From NCBI RefSeq assembly GCF_029338555.1, contig NZ_CP119989.1, forward strand, positions 1,922,001 to 1,986,000: a DNA stretch of 64,000 nt, written 5' to 3'. Within the stretch, counting starts at the first letter, position 1. Each line of letters opens with the position of its first letter. The translations under genes and the position numbers were made by a program. The notes under the pieces are model-generated. The model was not told the DNA's origin. It was given only the letters and a program-made list of their open reading frames with translations, and did no database searches. The stretch is from Halobaculum marinum. GTDB lineage: Archaea; Halobacteriota; Halobacteria; Halobacteriales; Haloferacaceae. Positions 47,646 to 56,037 of the stretch are shown here, piece by piece.

Positions 47646-50633
47646 CTACTCCTCCGGCTCCTCCGGGGACTCGACCTCGCCGAACCCCCAGTCTTCGATC
47701 TCCTCGTCCGTGTCTTTCGCCTCGCCGTCGGTGTCGTCACCGCCCGCCTCGTTGTCCTCCTCCTCGTCGGTGTCGAGCGGCTCCGCGTTCACCTCGTCAT
47801 CTGGCGGGTCGTCGAACTGATCGATCGCGTCGAACGCGTCCTGTGACTCGCCGTCGGGTTCGTATTCTCCGGCGGTCATAGGCTCGTCGTCGCCGCCGGT
47901 AGCGTGCGACTCGTCGTCGTCGTTCGACACGTCGTGGGCCGGTCCGATGTCGAGCGGCTCTGGACCGATCCCGTCGAACGGCTCGCGGTGGGGCTCCTCG
48001 TCGACCAACTCCTCGCCGGCGCCGGGTTCGGCCGTCACGTCGACGTCGGGTTCGACGCTCCCGAGCGCCGCGGCCACGCTGTCGGAGCGTTCGCCGCGGT
48101 ACTGTTCGAGGATCGACTCCGCCTCCTCGAGAATCCGTTTCGCCTCCTCGGCCTGCGCGTCGGAGGGGTCGGGGCGCGGCACCATCTCCTCTTTCTCCTG
48201 GTCGACGTCGATGAGCACCGACTCCATCTCGCGGAGGTCGTCGAGGCTCGCCTCCAGCCGCTCGTTGGCCATCAGCGAGAGGATCGTCTCGGGGTCGTTG
48301 ATGAACGCCTGGAGCGTCGCCGCGACCTGCGTGTACGTGTTGAGCCCCCGGTCGATGAGGTACGCGATGACCGCGCGCCGCTTCAGCAGTTCCTCGTTCA
48401 GGGTGTCGATCCCCCAACCGCGGTCGAACATGATCTCCTCCAGCGTGTTGGAGTCGCCCATGTGGAGGAACTCGTCCGTCTCCGCCTGCCACTGGTACAC
48501 GTCTTGGACGTTGATCTCGTCGTTCTCGGCGTCGTAGTGGTTGATCTCAGTGAGCGACTTGTTCCGGCGGACCTTGCTCCCTTGCACCCGCGTCTGCGTC
48601 TGGATGGACACCAGGTCCAGCGCCGTGAACATCGTCTTCGAGACGTTGATCGGCTCGGTCGTGAACCGCTTGAGCACCTCGCCGACGTTGTCCGCGTGGA
48701 ACGTCGTGTACGTCGTGTGCCCCGTGGACATGACCTGGAAGAGGGTCCGTCCCTCCTCGCCACGGATCTCACCCATCACGATGTAGTCGGGGCGCTGGCG
48801 GAGTGCGGCCTCCAGCAGGTCGAACTCGTCGACGTCGCCGCCGTCGTCCTCGGCGAACGACGGGCGGGTGACGGAGGCGATCCAGTTGCGCTGGGGCAAC
48901 TCGACCTCCCGCGTGTCCTCGATGGAGACGATCTTCGAGTTCGACGGGATGAACAGCGACACCGCGTTCAGGCTGGTAGTCTTCCCGGACGCCGTGCCGC
49001 CTGCGAAGATCAGCGACTTGTGGTTCTCGATACAGAGCCACAGGAACGCCATCTCGTCGAGCGAGAACGTCTTCCAGTTGATGAGGTCGATTGGCGTGAA
49101 CGGGACGTCCTTGAACTGGCGGATGGTGTAGTTCGTCCCGTGGTCGGACACCTCCTTCCCGAGCGTCAACTGGGCACGCGACCCGTCCGGGAGCGTGGCG
49201 TCCACCTGCGGGCGACGCTTCGAGATGCCCTTCCCGGAGCGCTGGGCGAGTTTCACGACGAAGTCGTCGAGTTCCTGCTCGCCGTGGTAGACGTTTGAGA
49301 TGATCTGCTCGTAGTCGGAGTGGTAGACGAAGACGGGGGAGTTGTAGCCGTCGACGGAGATGTCCTCCACGTTGATGTCGTGTTTGACGCCGTCGATGCG
49401 CTCGTAGCCGACGAAGTCGCGTTCGAGGTAGTACAGCGCCTTCATCACCGTGTACTCGGTGAGCGTGTCGGGGTCCTCCGCGAGCACCGCCGGCTCCGGG
49501 CGCGCCGCGATGCCCTCGATCTCACCGTCGGTGTCGCGCGGCGTCACGCCGAGCGCGCGGATCAGTCGTCCCGCGGCGCCCTCGTCGTCGACTTCGACGC
49601 CGAACAGGTCCGCGAGGCGGTCGCCCAGTCCCGGGCCCTCCTCGCGTTCGTACAGGTCGTAGCGTTCGAGGAGGTCGTACGTCTCCTCGCGGATCGTCTG
49701 TCGGCGGTGGTCGTCGTCAGCGGCGACCTCGCCCTCGTCGGCGTACTTGATCGCCGAACGGAGCTTCCCCTCCAGGAAGTCGACGAGGTCGTCTTCGATC
49801 TGGTTCTGGTACGGCTCGACGACGTAGTACTTCTTCTCGTTCTCCTTCGTCGAGTGGAAGACGATGACGAACGAGTACGGCTCGTTCACCCAGTAGCGTT
49901 CGATCTCTCGGAAGTGGCGCTTCTTCGGCATCGGCACCGCCTTCTCGAGGTCGTAGCGGTTCGCGACCGTCGTCACGCCGGTCGCGTCGCTGAAGAACGC
50001 GTCTTCGTCGACGTCGTCGGCGATGTCGACGGTGCGTTCGTCGACCACCTCGTCCAACTCCGGCGCGCGCTTCGCGAGGTGCCCGAGCGTCTCCTCGACG
50101 CGGTTCGGGTCGAAGCCGAGCGCCTCGGCTTTGTCCTCGTCGGTGAACTCCAGCGGTTCCCCCTCCTCGTCGACCGGCGGGTTCCCTTCCTCGTCGAGGA
50201 AGTACTCCTCGCGGTAGTCGTCCCAGGTGTAGATGTCCTTCCAGACGGGGGTCTCGTCGTACGCGAGGAGTGGGTGGCTGTCGCCGATGTCCTCACCGAG
50301 CGCGCCGGCCCAGCCGAACGTGGCCGGCACTTCGACGGGTTCCATGCCGAGATGATCGGCGACGAACTCGGTGACGCCGAGCGATTCGAGGTCCTCGGCG
50401 GTCGCCGCGCGGACTTCGATCCGGACGACCTCCTCGCCGTTCTCGTCCTCCTCGACCACCTCGGTCCGGAGGCGCTCGGCGAGGTCGTCCGCGACGGCCT
50501 CGCGACCGTGCTCGCGCAGGAAGTCGGGCCACGTGTACTCCCCGACGACAGCCGCATCCCCCGTCGCCGCATCCGGGCCGGGTGTGTCGTCGAACCCGGC
50601 GGTGGGCGGCGCGTCAGCGTCGTCGGTAGCCAT
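47646..50633 (-). CDS. pilB: type II/IV secretion ATPase (PilB type) with long extensions, copy 1
   Basis: A 995-residue secretion ATPase. Residues about 1-330 form a long acidic N-terminal domain. The core follows: Walker A G-G-T-A-S-G-K-T-T-S-L-N near 543-554, the Asp box E-D-T-R-E-V near 575, and Walker B with the His box (V-M-G-E-I-R-G-E-E-G-R-T-L-F-Q-V-M-S-T-G-H-T) near 620-640. The last 180 residues are very acidic and low in complexity (E/D-rich), which is longer than most family members. It is the first gene of the pil operon. TATA-like element at 50659. Confidence 0.93.
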   Translation of the reverse strand: MATDDADAPPTAGFDDTPGPDAATGDAAVVGEYTWPDFLREHGREAVADDLAERLRTEVVEEDENGEEVVRIEVRAATAEDLESLGVTEFVADHLGMEPVEVPATFGWAGALGEDIGDSHPLLAYDETPVWKDIYTWDDYREEYFLDEEGNPPVDEEGEPLEFTDEDKAEALGFDPNRVEETLGHLAKRAPELDEVVDERTVDIADDVDEDAFFSDATGVTTVANRYDLEKAVPMPKKRHFREIERYWVNEPYSFVIVFHSTKENEKKYYVVEPYQNQIEDDLVDFLEGKLRSAIKYADEGEVAADDDHRRQTIREETYDLLERYDLYEREEGPGLGDRLADLFGVEVDDEGAAGRLIRALGVTPRDTDGEIEGIAARPEPAVLAEDPDTLTEYTVMKALYYLERDFVGYERIDGVKHDINVEDISVDGYNSPVFVYHSDYEQIISNVYHGEQELDDFVVKLAQRSGKGISKRRPQVDATLPDGSRAQLTLGKEVSDHGTNYTIRQFKDVPFTPIDLINWKTFSLDEMAFLWLCIENHKSLIFAGGTASGKTTSLNAVSLFIPSNSKIVSIEDTREVELPQRNWIASVTRPSFAEDDGGDVDEFDLLEAALRQRPDYIVMGEIRGEEGRTLFQVMSTGHTTYTTFHADNVGEVLKRFTTEPINVSKTMFTALDLVSIQTQTRVQGSKVRRNKSLTEINHYDAENDEINVQDVYQWQAETDEFLHMGDSNTLEEIMFDRGWGIDTLNEELLKRRAVIAYLIDRGLNTYTQVAATLQAFINDPETILSLMANERLEASLDDLREMESVLIDVDQEKEEMVPRPDPSDAQAEEAKRILEEAESILEQYRGERSDSVAAALGSVEPDVDVTAEPGAGEELVDEEPHREPFDGIGPEPLDIGPAHDVSNDDDESHATGGDDEPMTAGEYEPDGESQDAFDAIDQFDDPPDDEVNAEPLDTDEEEDNEAGGDDTDGEAKDTDEEIEDWGFGEVESPEEPEE

Positions 50634-50658
50634 TGGCTACTCTCAGTTCGGGGGCTAC

Positions 50659-50667
50659 GTTAAATGC
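50659..50667 (-). promoter_or_regulatory. TATA-like element of the pilB operon
   Basis: CATTTAACG on the minus strand is centred about 30 nt before the pilB start codon, which suits a short-leader archaeal transcript of the whole operon. Confidence 0.5.
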
Positions 50668-50720
50668 TTGCCCTCCATATCACCGCTGAGAAAACGTACT
50701 TGATGGCTGTTTGAACAGTC

Positions 50721-50994
50721 CTACCAGTCGAATCCGGATGCTCGTGTCGGCGTTTTGACCAGCTCGAAGCCGCGCTGAACTAACTCGCTCGGCAGACCGA
50801 ACCTATCAGTTGTCGTCACCCACGTCGTCCTCGAATCGAACCCCCCACTGTCGGTCGTCACGGCTCGCTCGGGACGATGGCAGTCGTTGCAGGTCCACGA
50901 GCGGTCTACGCGGTCGACCGCACCTCAGCCACTCGGGGGTCGTGACAACGTCGAAAGTGTGGCTCCACCGGCGCCGTCTCTATCCGTTCGGCAT
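50721..50994 (-). pseudogene. possible decayed zinc-finger gene remnant beside tRNA-Arg
   Basis: The 388-nt stretch between pilB and tRNA-Arg (50634-51021) holds no intact gene. On the minus strand, one frame (50924-50721) reads S-W-T-C-N-D-C-H-R-P-E-R and on through G-L-P-S-E-L-V-Q-R-G-F-E-L-V-K-T to a stop, but it has no start codon before the cysteines. A second frame reads S-H-T-F-D-V-V-T-T-P-E-W-L-R-C and later R-Q-W-G-V-R-F-E-D-D before its own stop. This looks like a frameshifted remnant, possibly of a zinc-binding protein. The GC is lower than the surroundings. The call is tentative; it could be non-coding sequence. Confidence 0.3.
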
Positions 50995-51021
50995 CGGCGA
51001 TCACATCCTCACCAGTTGCTA

Positions 51022-51094
51022 CGGGCGTGACGGGATTCGAACCCGCGATCTAGCGGTTAGGAACCGCTCGCCGTATCCGCTTGGCCACACGCCC
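51022..51094 (-). tRNA. tRNA-Arg (anticodon CCT)
   Basis: On the minus strand acceptor GGGCGTG pairs with CACGCCC, followed by a G discriminator at 51022. The anticodon stem AGCGG/CCGCT encloses TTCCTAA, giving anticodon CCT (codon AGG). The T-arm GGTTCGAATCC is standard. CCA is not encoded. Its 3' end faces the gap that holds the possible gene remnant. Confidence 0.95.
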
Positions 51095-51156
51095 CCACCG
51101 AAGGGGTGTCCGGCGCGAGAACAAAAGCGGTCCGGGACGACCGTCGCTGCGGTCGC

Positions 51157-51441
51157 TCAGTTCTTCTCGGCGTCGGTCTCGACGGCCTCGTCGGTCGTGT
51201 CGGTCGTGTCGGTCGAGTCGGCGACGAACTCGTCGTCGTCCTCCTCCTCGCCGTCCTGCATCGCCTTCAGCTCGTCCTCGACCTCCTCGCGGCCCTTCTT
51301 GAACTCGCCCATAGCCTGGCCCGTGGAGCGAGCCAGCTTGGGGATCTTGTTCGCGCCGAACAGCAACACGAGCACGAGCAGGATGATGAGCATCTCGGGA
51401 CCGCCCGGGATGGCACCGAACAGGGGTAGGGTGGTGAGCAT
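51157..51441 (-). CDS. tatA: Sec-independent translocase protein TatA
   Basis: A 94-residue TatA. A short N-terminal part ends in G-G-P-E-M at 13-17, where the conserved charged residue precedes the membrane helix L-I-I-L-L-V-L-V-L-L-F-G-A (18-30). The hinge F-G-A-N-K-I-P-K-L-A-R leads into the amphipathic helix (to about 50). The C-terminal half is acidic with T-D-T-T-D repeats. It builds the Tat pore, the main export route for folded proteins in haloarchaea, including the halocyanin in this window. tatC is not in the window. Start at 51441 is preferred over 51468. Confidence 0.92.
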   Translation of the reverse strand: MLTTLPLFGAIPGGPEMLIILLVLVLLFGANKIPKLARSTGQAMGEFKKGREEVEDELKAMQDGEEEDDDEFVADSTDTTDTTDEAVETDAEKN

Positions 51442-51659
51442 CTCTACCTCCGGCTTACCCGGTGGCAATTATAGGCTTTTTGCTCCACGGGAGTTCGCGA
51501 GTAGGGCGGCTCACGCCGCCGATCCCGGGCGAAACGGCGTCCGTATCTCGCCCGATTGCGTGTCAGTCGCTCTCAACATGGCTTCGAGGTGCGTCGCGTT
51601 GCCGGGTGGGCGCCCTCGGGGGAGAGGGCTTTTTGCGACCGCCGACCGTCGCCCGAGCC

Positions 51660-52496
51660 ATGAGCGACGACTCCGACACCTCGGTGAGGCAGTACGACCC
51701 CGACGCCGACCACGCGTTCCCAGACGAACGGGTCAACGAGGTGCTGGCGGCGATCGATGCCGACCCCGAGATCTACACGTACCTCCGCGCGCAGAACGTG
51801 AACGCCGTCACGCGCAAGGGGTACAACGACCACGGCGCCAAGCACATCGAGATCGTCCGCAACCGCGCGCTCCGCCTGTACGACCTGCTCAAGCGCGGCG
51901 GCGTCGAGTTCAACGGCGCGGGTGATCAGGGGCTACAGGAGGCCGACGAGGCGGTGATCGTCGCGCTCGCAGCGACGCTCCACGACATCGGTCACGTCGT
52001 CCACCGAGACGAGCATGCCTACTACTCGATCCCCCTCGCCGCCGACGTGCTCGACCGCTTCCTCCAGCAGTTCGACTACTACGGCGTCTCCGAGCGGGTG
52101 CGCGTCAAGGCGGAGGTGCTCCACGCGATCCTCTGTCACCACACGGAGGAGACGCCATTGACGCGCGAGGCGGGCGTCATCCGTGTCGCCGACGCGCTCG
52201 ACATGGAGCGCGGGCGCTCGCGGATCCCCTACGAGAAGGGCGGTCGCGGCATCAACACGCTGTCCTCTCGGGCGATCAGCAACGTCGAACTCAAACCCGG
52301 CGACGCCGCCGACGGCCACGACGGCGACGCGGCGCCCGTCCTCGTCGAAATCGAGATGGTCAACGCCGCCGGCGTCTACCAGGTGGACAACCTGCTGAAG
52401 GCGAAACTGCGCGACTCGCTCATCGAGGATCTCGTGCGCATCGTCGCGATCAACACCAAAAGCGACGACCAACTCGTCGAACGGATCGAGTTGTAG
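51660..52496 (+). CDS. HD-domain phosphohydrolase (YedJ/RelA-unlike type)
   Basis: A 278-residue HD-superfamily protein. The metal residues are H58/H62 in N-D-H-G-A-K-H, H108-D109 in T-L-H-D-I-G-H, and an aspartate in V-A-D-A-L-D-M near 180. An H-A-I-L-C-H-H segment near 150 adds further histidines. The C-terminal third (about 195-278) is a separate beta domain. It is not closely related to the pair at 4767 and 6916. The substrate is unknown; nucleotide or phosphoester hydrolysis is expected. Start at 51660. Confidence 0.83.
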   Translation: MSDDSDTSVRQYDPDADHAFPDERVNEVLAAIDADPEIYTYLRAQNVNAVTRKGYNDHGAKHIEIVRNRALRLYDLLKRGGVEFNGAGDQGLQEADEAVIVALAATLHDIGHVVHRDEHAYYSIPLAADVLDRFLQQFDYYGVSERVRVKAEVLHAILCHHTEETPLTREAGVIRVADALDMERGRSRIPYEKGGRGINTLSSRAISNVELKPGDAADGHDGDAAPVLVEIEMVNAAGVYQVDNLLKAKLRDSLIEDLVRIVAINTKSDDQLVERIEL

Positions 52497-52567
52497 CCGG
52501 CCGGGAGCGCATCGCTGACCGAGTACGTGCCGTGCTACTCGCCCCCGAAGCCGTCCGGGATGCGGGC

Positions 52568-52575
52568 GTTTATGC
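52568..52575 (+). promoter_or_regulatory. TATA-like element of the MFS gene
   Basis: GTTTATGC is centred about 34 nt before GTG 52606, which would place transcription start close to that codon and argues against the earlier GTG at 52585. Confidence 0.45.
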
Positions 52576-52605
52576 GCCCCCTGTGTGTTTCGATACGTAA
52601 CTGTC

Positions 52606-53910
52606 GTGCAGGTGGGCAACTCGATCGGACTCCTCCGCGACCGAGAGTTCGCGGCGTTGGCCGGGACGGCGTTCGCGCGCAGTCAGGCGTACTCCACGCT
52701 GTTGATCGCGTTGGCGCTGTACGCCGAGGACTTCGGCACCACCGGCACGGTCGAGGGGCTGTTCGGGACGGCGTTCGCCGTCGTCCAACTGCTCATCGTC
52801 CTCCCGTTGGGCCGCAAAGTCGACACCAGCAACGCCAAGCACTGGCTGTTGCTGGGACTCGCAGTCAACGTCGTCGTGTTCTTCGGGTTCATGCTCGTCG
52901 ACAGCGCGACGCACGTCATCCTCGTCCGGGTGCTCCAGGGCGTCGGCGCCTCCATCCTCTGGATCACAGGGTCGACCGTCGTGGGACACATCGCCCCCGA
53001 CGACCAGAACGGGCGGTGGCTCGGCTCGTACAACCAGGTCGCAGCGTTCTCCAGCCTCGCGGGCGACGTAATCGGTGGCTACCTGCTGTTCTCGCGGGGG
53101 TACACGTTCACCTACGTCGTCCTCACGGGCGTCACCATCCTCGCGTTCGTCCTCGTGTTCGCGTACCTCCGTGACGACCCCGGCGGCGGCACCGAGAACG
53201 ACGCGGGCGGCGGCGTGGCGACGCTGAAGGCGCTGCTGGACCTCCCGATGATCCGCGCGCTCGTCGTGTTCCGTCTCGCCTTCTCCGTCGGGAAGATGGC
53301 GGTGATCATCTTCCTCCCCATCCTCGCGCGCACCGAGTTCGGCACCACGGCGTTCGCCATCGGCTGGATCCTGGCGGGCGGGAAGCTGACGAAGTCGGTC
53401 ACGCAGGGGTACGTCGGCGACCTCTCCGACCGCGTCGGCAACAAGGAGTACTTCGTCGTCGCCGGCGCGCTGTTGTACGGGCTCGGCACCGCGCTCATCC
53501 CGCTGAGCTACTACTTCGAGGGTACCCTCGACCCGGTCCGGTTCGTCGCCTTCGGCGGCGAGCAGGTGCTCGGCGGCGCGTTCTTCAGTCTGTTCGCGGC
53601 GTACATGGTGCTCGGCGTCGCCGACTCCATCCGCCTGCCGGCGTCGATGTCGCTGTTCGTCGAGGAGGGCGAGCGCTACGACTCGGTCGCGTCGGCGATG
53701 AGCCTCCGCTCCATCTCGTGGAAGGTCGGACAGGTCGCGGGGCCGGTCGGCATCGGCGCCATCAAGGAGTTCGTCTCGACGAGCGTCGCGTTCTACACCG
53801 CCGCGGGGTTCATCGTCGTCTCCTCAGGCGTGTTCTGGGTCGTATTCCGCCGCGCGTCGGCGCGGGAGGCGGCGCTCGCGGACGTGGACGCTGACGTGGC
53901 GGACGACTGA
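52606..53910 (+). CDS. MFS transporter
   Basis: A transporter of about 434 residues with twelve predicted helices in two halves, joined by an acidic loop (D-D-P-G-G-G-T-E-N-D-A-G). The family loop 2-3 motif is visible as P-L-G-R-K-V-D-T-S-N-A-K-H near 70-85, and the matching loop in the second half is G-Y-V-G-D-L-S-D-R-V-G-N-K-E. It moves an unknown solute or drug. Start codon is uncertain: GTG at 52585, 52606 or 52612. The TATA-like element favours 52606. Confidence 0.88.
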   Translation: MQVGNSIGLLRDREFAALAGTAFARSQAYSTLLIALALYAEDFGTTGTVEGLFGTAFAVVQLLIVLPLGRKVDTSNAKHWLLLGLAVNVVVFFGFMLVDSATHVILVRVLQGVGASILWITGSTVVGHIAPDDQNGRWLGSYNQVAAFSSLAGDVIGGYLLFSRGYTFTYVVLTGVTILAFVLVFAYLRDDPGGGTENDAGGGVATLKALLDLPMIRALVVFRLAFSVGKMAVIIFLPILARTEFGTTAFAIGWILAGGKLTKSVTQGYVGDLSDRVGNKEYFVVAGALLYGLGTALIPLSYYFEGTLDPVRFVAFGGEQVLGGAFFSLFAAYMVLGVADSIRLPASMSLFVEEGERYDSVASAMSLRSISWKVGQVAGPVGIGAIKEFVSTSVAFYTAAGFIVVSSGVFWVVFRRASAREAALADVDADVADD

Positions 53911-53923
53911 GGACCGGAAGGAG

Positions 53924-53995
53924 TGCGCCGGCCGGGATTTGAACCCGGGTCGATGGCTTGGAAGGCCATTGTCATACCAACTAGACCACCAGCGC
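53924..53995 (-). tRNA. tRNA-Gly (anticodon TCC)
   Basis: On the minus strand acceptor GCGCTGG pairs with CCGGCGC (one T-G wobble), with discriminator A at 53924. The anticodon stem ATGGC/GCCAT encloses CTTCCAA, giving anticodon TCC (codon GGA). The T-arm GGTTCAAATCC is standard. CCA is not encoded. Confidence 0.94.
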
Positions 53996-54175
53996 TCGGT
54001 GTCTGCACTCTCGGCTACCGCGTGGAGGAATAAGGGGTTTACCGTTTCGTGTCGCGAGGTCGCATCACCCGATTCGGGGGGAGCGCGGGGCCGAGATGCT
54101 TGATCGAACCGATCCTCGCGTCTCCTGTGACCCACTCGTGGACGGCTCGCTCGCTCCGCTCCCTCGCGTCTCGCC

Positions 54176-55258
54176 TCAGTCGTCCGCGGTCGCCTCGTCC
54201 CCGTCGGCGCCCTCGGCGTCGGAGCGGGGCCCCGCGGCGTGGCCCTCGTGGGCGACGGCCGTCGCCATGAGTTCCGGCGAGATGGCCGGCACCTCGCTCT
54301 CGTCGACCGGACCCAGATCCGCGATATCCTCCGTCGAGCGCGGGAACGCCCGCAGGTCCATGTGGATCGCGATGCCGCACTTTGCGCCCTCGCCCATGGC
54401 GACCGGGATCTGGTTGTGGCCGGGGGTCAGGTCGCCCACGGCGTACACGCCCTCGAGAGAGGTGCGCCCGTGGTCGTCGACGGCGACCTCGCCGGAGTCC
54501 TCGCGCTCCAGGCCGAGCGCGTCCGCCAGGTCGGCTTGGTAGTTCGAGCCGTACATCGGGAACCCACCCTTGTACTCGCGGACGGTGCCGTCCTCGAACT
54601 CGAAGCTCTCCAGCCAGCCGTCGTCGTCCTTGCTCATCCCGGTGATGTCCTCGTGGATCACGTCGACCGGGTGGTTCTCGACCATCTCGGCGGTGTCGTC
54701 GGACCACGTCGGCTCCTCCCCGCGCGTCAGGATGTCCACCTCGTCGGTGAAGTTGAGCATGATCATCGCGACGTACGCGGCGGAGTCGCCCGTGCCCATC
54801 ACGTACACCGATTCGTCGACGAACATGTACGCGTCACAGTGGAGACAGTAGTGCAGGCCCATCCCCGTGCGCGGGAGCGGCGGGTCCGGGCGCTCGTCGG
54901 AGAACCCCGTCGCGAGCACGAGGCGACGGGTGGTGTACTGCTCGTCGCCGGTGTCGACGCGGAAGCCGTCCGCCGGGTCGTCGCCGAGCGCCTCTACGTC
55001 CTCGACGAAGCCGCGGACGTACTCGCCGCCGTAGCTCTGGACCTGCTCTTGGGCGGTCTGGAGGAACTCGTTCCCCGAGGTGTGTTCGGTGACGCCGATG
55101 ACGTTGTGCGTGTCGCGCATCATCGCCGCTCGACCGCCACCGCGGTTCACGACGAGCGTGTCCAGCCCGAGCCGCGTCGTGTACAGCGCGCTCGTGAGCC
55201 CCGCGGGACCGCCGCCGACAACCGTCACGTCGTAGTCGAACTCGTCGTCGGTGTGCAT
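54176..55258 (-). CDS. thioredoxin-reductase-like FAD/NAD(P) flavoprotein
   Basis: A 360-residue flavoprotein. The FAD-binding G-G-G-P-A-G-L is at 15-21, the redox C-x-x-C is C138-L-H-C141, the NAD(P) site G-T-G-D-S-A-A-Y is near 155-162, and the late A-V-G-D-L-T-P-G motif near 270 closes the FAD site. The order matches thioredoxin reductases, but C-L-H-C differs from the usual C-A-T-C, and the H-R-R motif for NADPH is missing. It may be a low-activity or alternative reductase with another partner. The C-terminal 40 residues are acidic. Start at 55258. Confidence 0.86.
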   Translation of the reverse strand: MHTDDEFDYDVTVVGGGPAGLTSALYTTRLGLDTLVVNRGGGRAAMMRDTHNVIGVTEHTSGNEFLQTAQEQVQSYGGEYVRGFVEDVEALGDDPADGFRVDTGDEQYTTRRLVLATGFSDERPDPPLPRTGMGLHYCLHCDAYMFVDESVYVMGTGDSAAYVAMIMLNFTDEVDILTRGEEPTWSDDTAEMVENHPVDVIHEDITGMSKDDDGWLESFEFEDGTVREYKGGFPMYGSNYQADLADALGLEREDSGEVAVDDHGRTSLEGVYAVGDLTPGHNQIPVAMGEGAKCGIAIHMDLRAFPRSTEDIADLGPVDESEVPAISPELMATAVAHEGHAAGPRSDAEGADGDEATADD

Positions 55259-55374
55259 CTACCGGGTCGTTGGGTCCTCCCACCAATAAAAACGCGTCCG
55301 GCTGTGCGGCCCGCGCATCCACCCGGCACCCCGTGACACACCGCCGTGGGTGCTGGACGAGGTGCCGCCCGCCG

Positions 55375-56037
55375 CTACTCGGGGGCGACGACCGCGTAGC
55401 AGTTGCCGCTGGACACCGTTGACTCCACGACGCGGAGGTCGCTCGCGGCCAAGTCGGCGTCGAACTCCGCGGGCGCGTAGATGTGGTAGAACCGGGGGAC
55501 CGTCTCCCCGCCCGGGAGCGTCCAGTCGACCTCAGTGTCGAACCCGACGTCGGCGTCGGCGCTGGCGTCGAAGCGGTCGTGGGCGGTGCTCCACGCGCTC
55601 ACGAGCGCGCGACTGCCCGGGGCGAGCACGCGCGCCACCTCCGACAGGGAGGCGACCCGGCGCTCGCGTGGACGGAGGTGGTGCAGCGCCGCGACGTACA
55701 CCGCGAGGTCGGCGGCGTCGTCGGCGACGGGGAGCGCGGCGGCGTCACCGCGGGCGAACGAGACGCCGGCGGCGTACCCTCGCTCGACGGCGCGAGCGCG
55801 CGCCTCGCGGAGCAGACCGCCGCTCACGTCGACACCGACCACCCTCCGTGCGCGGTCGGCCAACGGCGCACAGTGGCGACCGTTGCCACAGCCGATGTCG
55901 AGCGCGACCGCCCCCTCCCGGCCGTCGAGGAACGACTCCACCTCCGGCCACGCGTACTCGCGGGTCTGCGAGAAGTGCTCGGCGATGCGGTCGTACGTCG
56001 CCGCCGCGTCGGGCGCGCTGGAACTGTCGTCCGTCAT
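55375..56037 (-). CDS. Trm9-like SAM methyltransferase coupled to the pil operon
   Basis: A 220-residue methyltransferase. The N-terminal T-Y-D-R-I-A-E-H-F-S-Q-T-R-E-Y-A-W-P-E-V-E-S-F-L segment at about 14-37 is typical of the Trm9/ALKBH8 tRNA wobble uridine methyltransferases, and the SAM motif D-I-G-C-G-N-G is at 47-53. It may methylate cm5U-type bases in tRNA; this is inference by family. Its start overlaps the stop of the secretion platform gene by 4 nt (ATGA), so it is translated from the pil-like operon. Confidence 0.82.
   Translation of the reverse strand: MTDDSSSAPDAAATYDRIAEHFSQTREYAWPEVESFLDGREGAVALDIGCGNGRHCAPLADRARRVVGVDVSGGLLREARARAVERGYAAGVSFARGDAAALPVADDAADLAVYVAALHHLRPRERRVASLSEVARVLAPGSRALVSAWSTAHDRFDASADADVGFDTEVDWTLPGGETVPRFYHIYAPAEFDADLAASDLRVVESTVSSGNCYAVVAPE

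Noticed and set aside
47904-50663. Two long plus-strand open frames opposite pilB
   Set aside because: They mirror the PilB coding strand. The products are R, V, L and E-rich with no motif, and the PilB frame shows Walker A and B.
50835-50850. GGTTCGATTC resembling a tRNA T-arm, considered as an attachment-site copy of the tRNA-Arg 3' end
   Set aside because: Only about ten bases match and the flanks differ from the tRNA acceptor, so it is too short to support a duplicated att site.
51028-51115. Protein-like G-R-D-G-I-R-T-R-D-L-A-V-R-N-R sequence on the plus strand
   Set aside because: It is the common false translation of a tRNA gene read on the opposite strand, here tRNA-Arg.
51190-51235. 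Short GTCGGTCGTGTCGGTC-type repeats
   Set aside because: They encode the T-D-T-T-D low-complexity tail of TatA and are not an independent repeat element.
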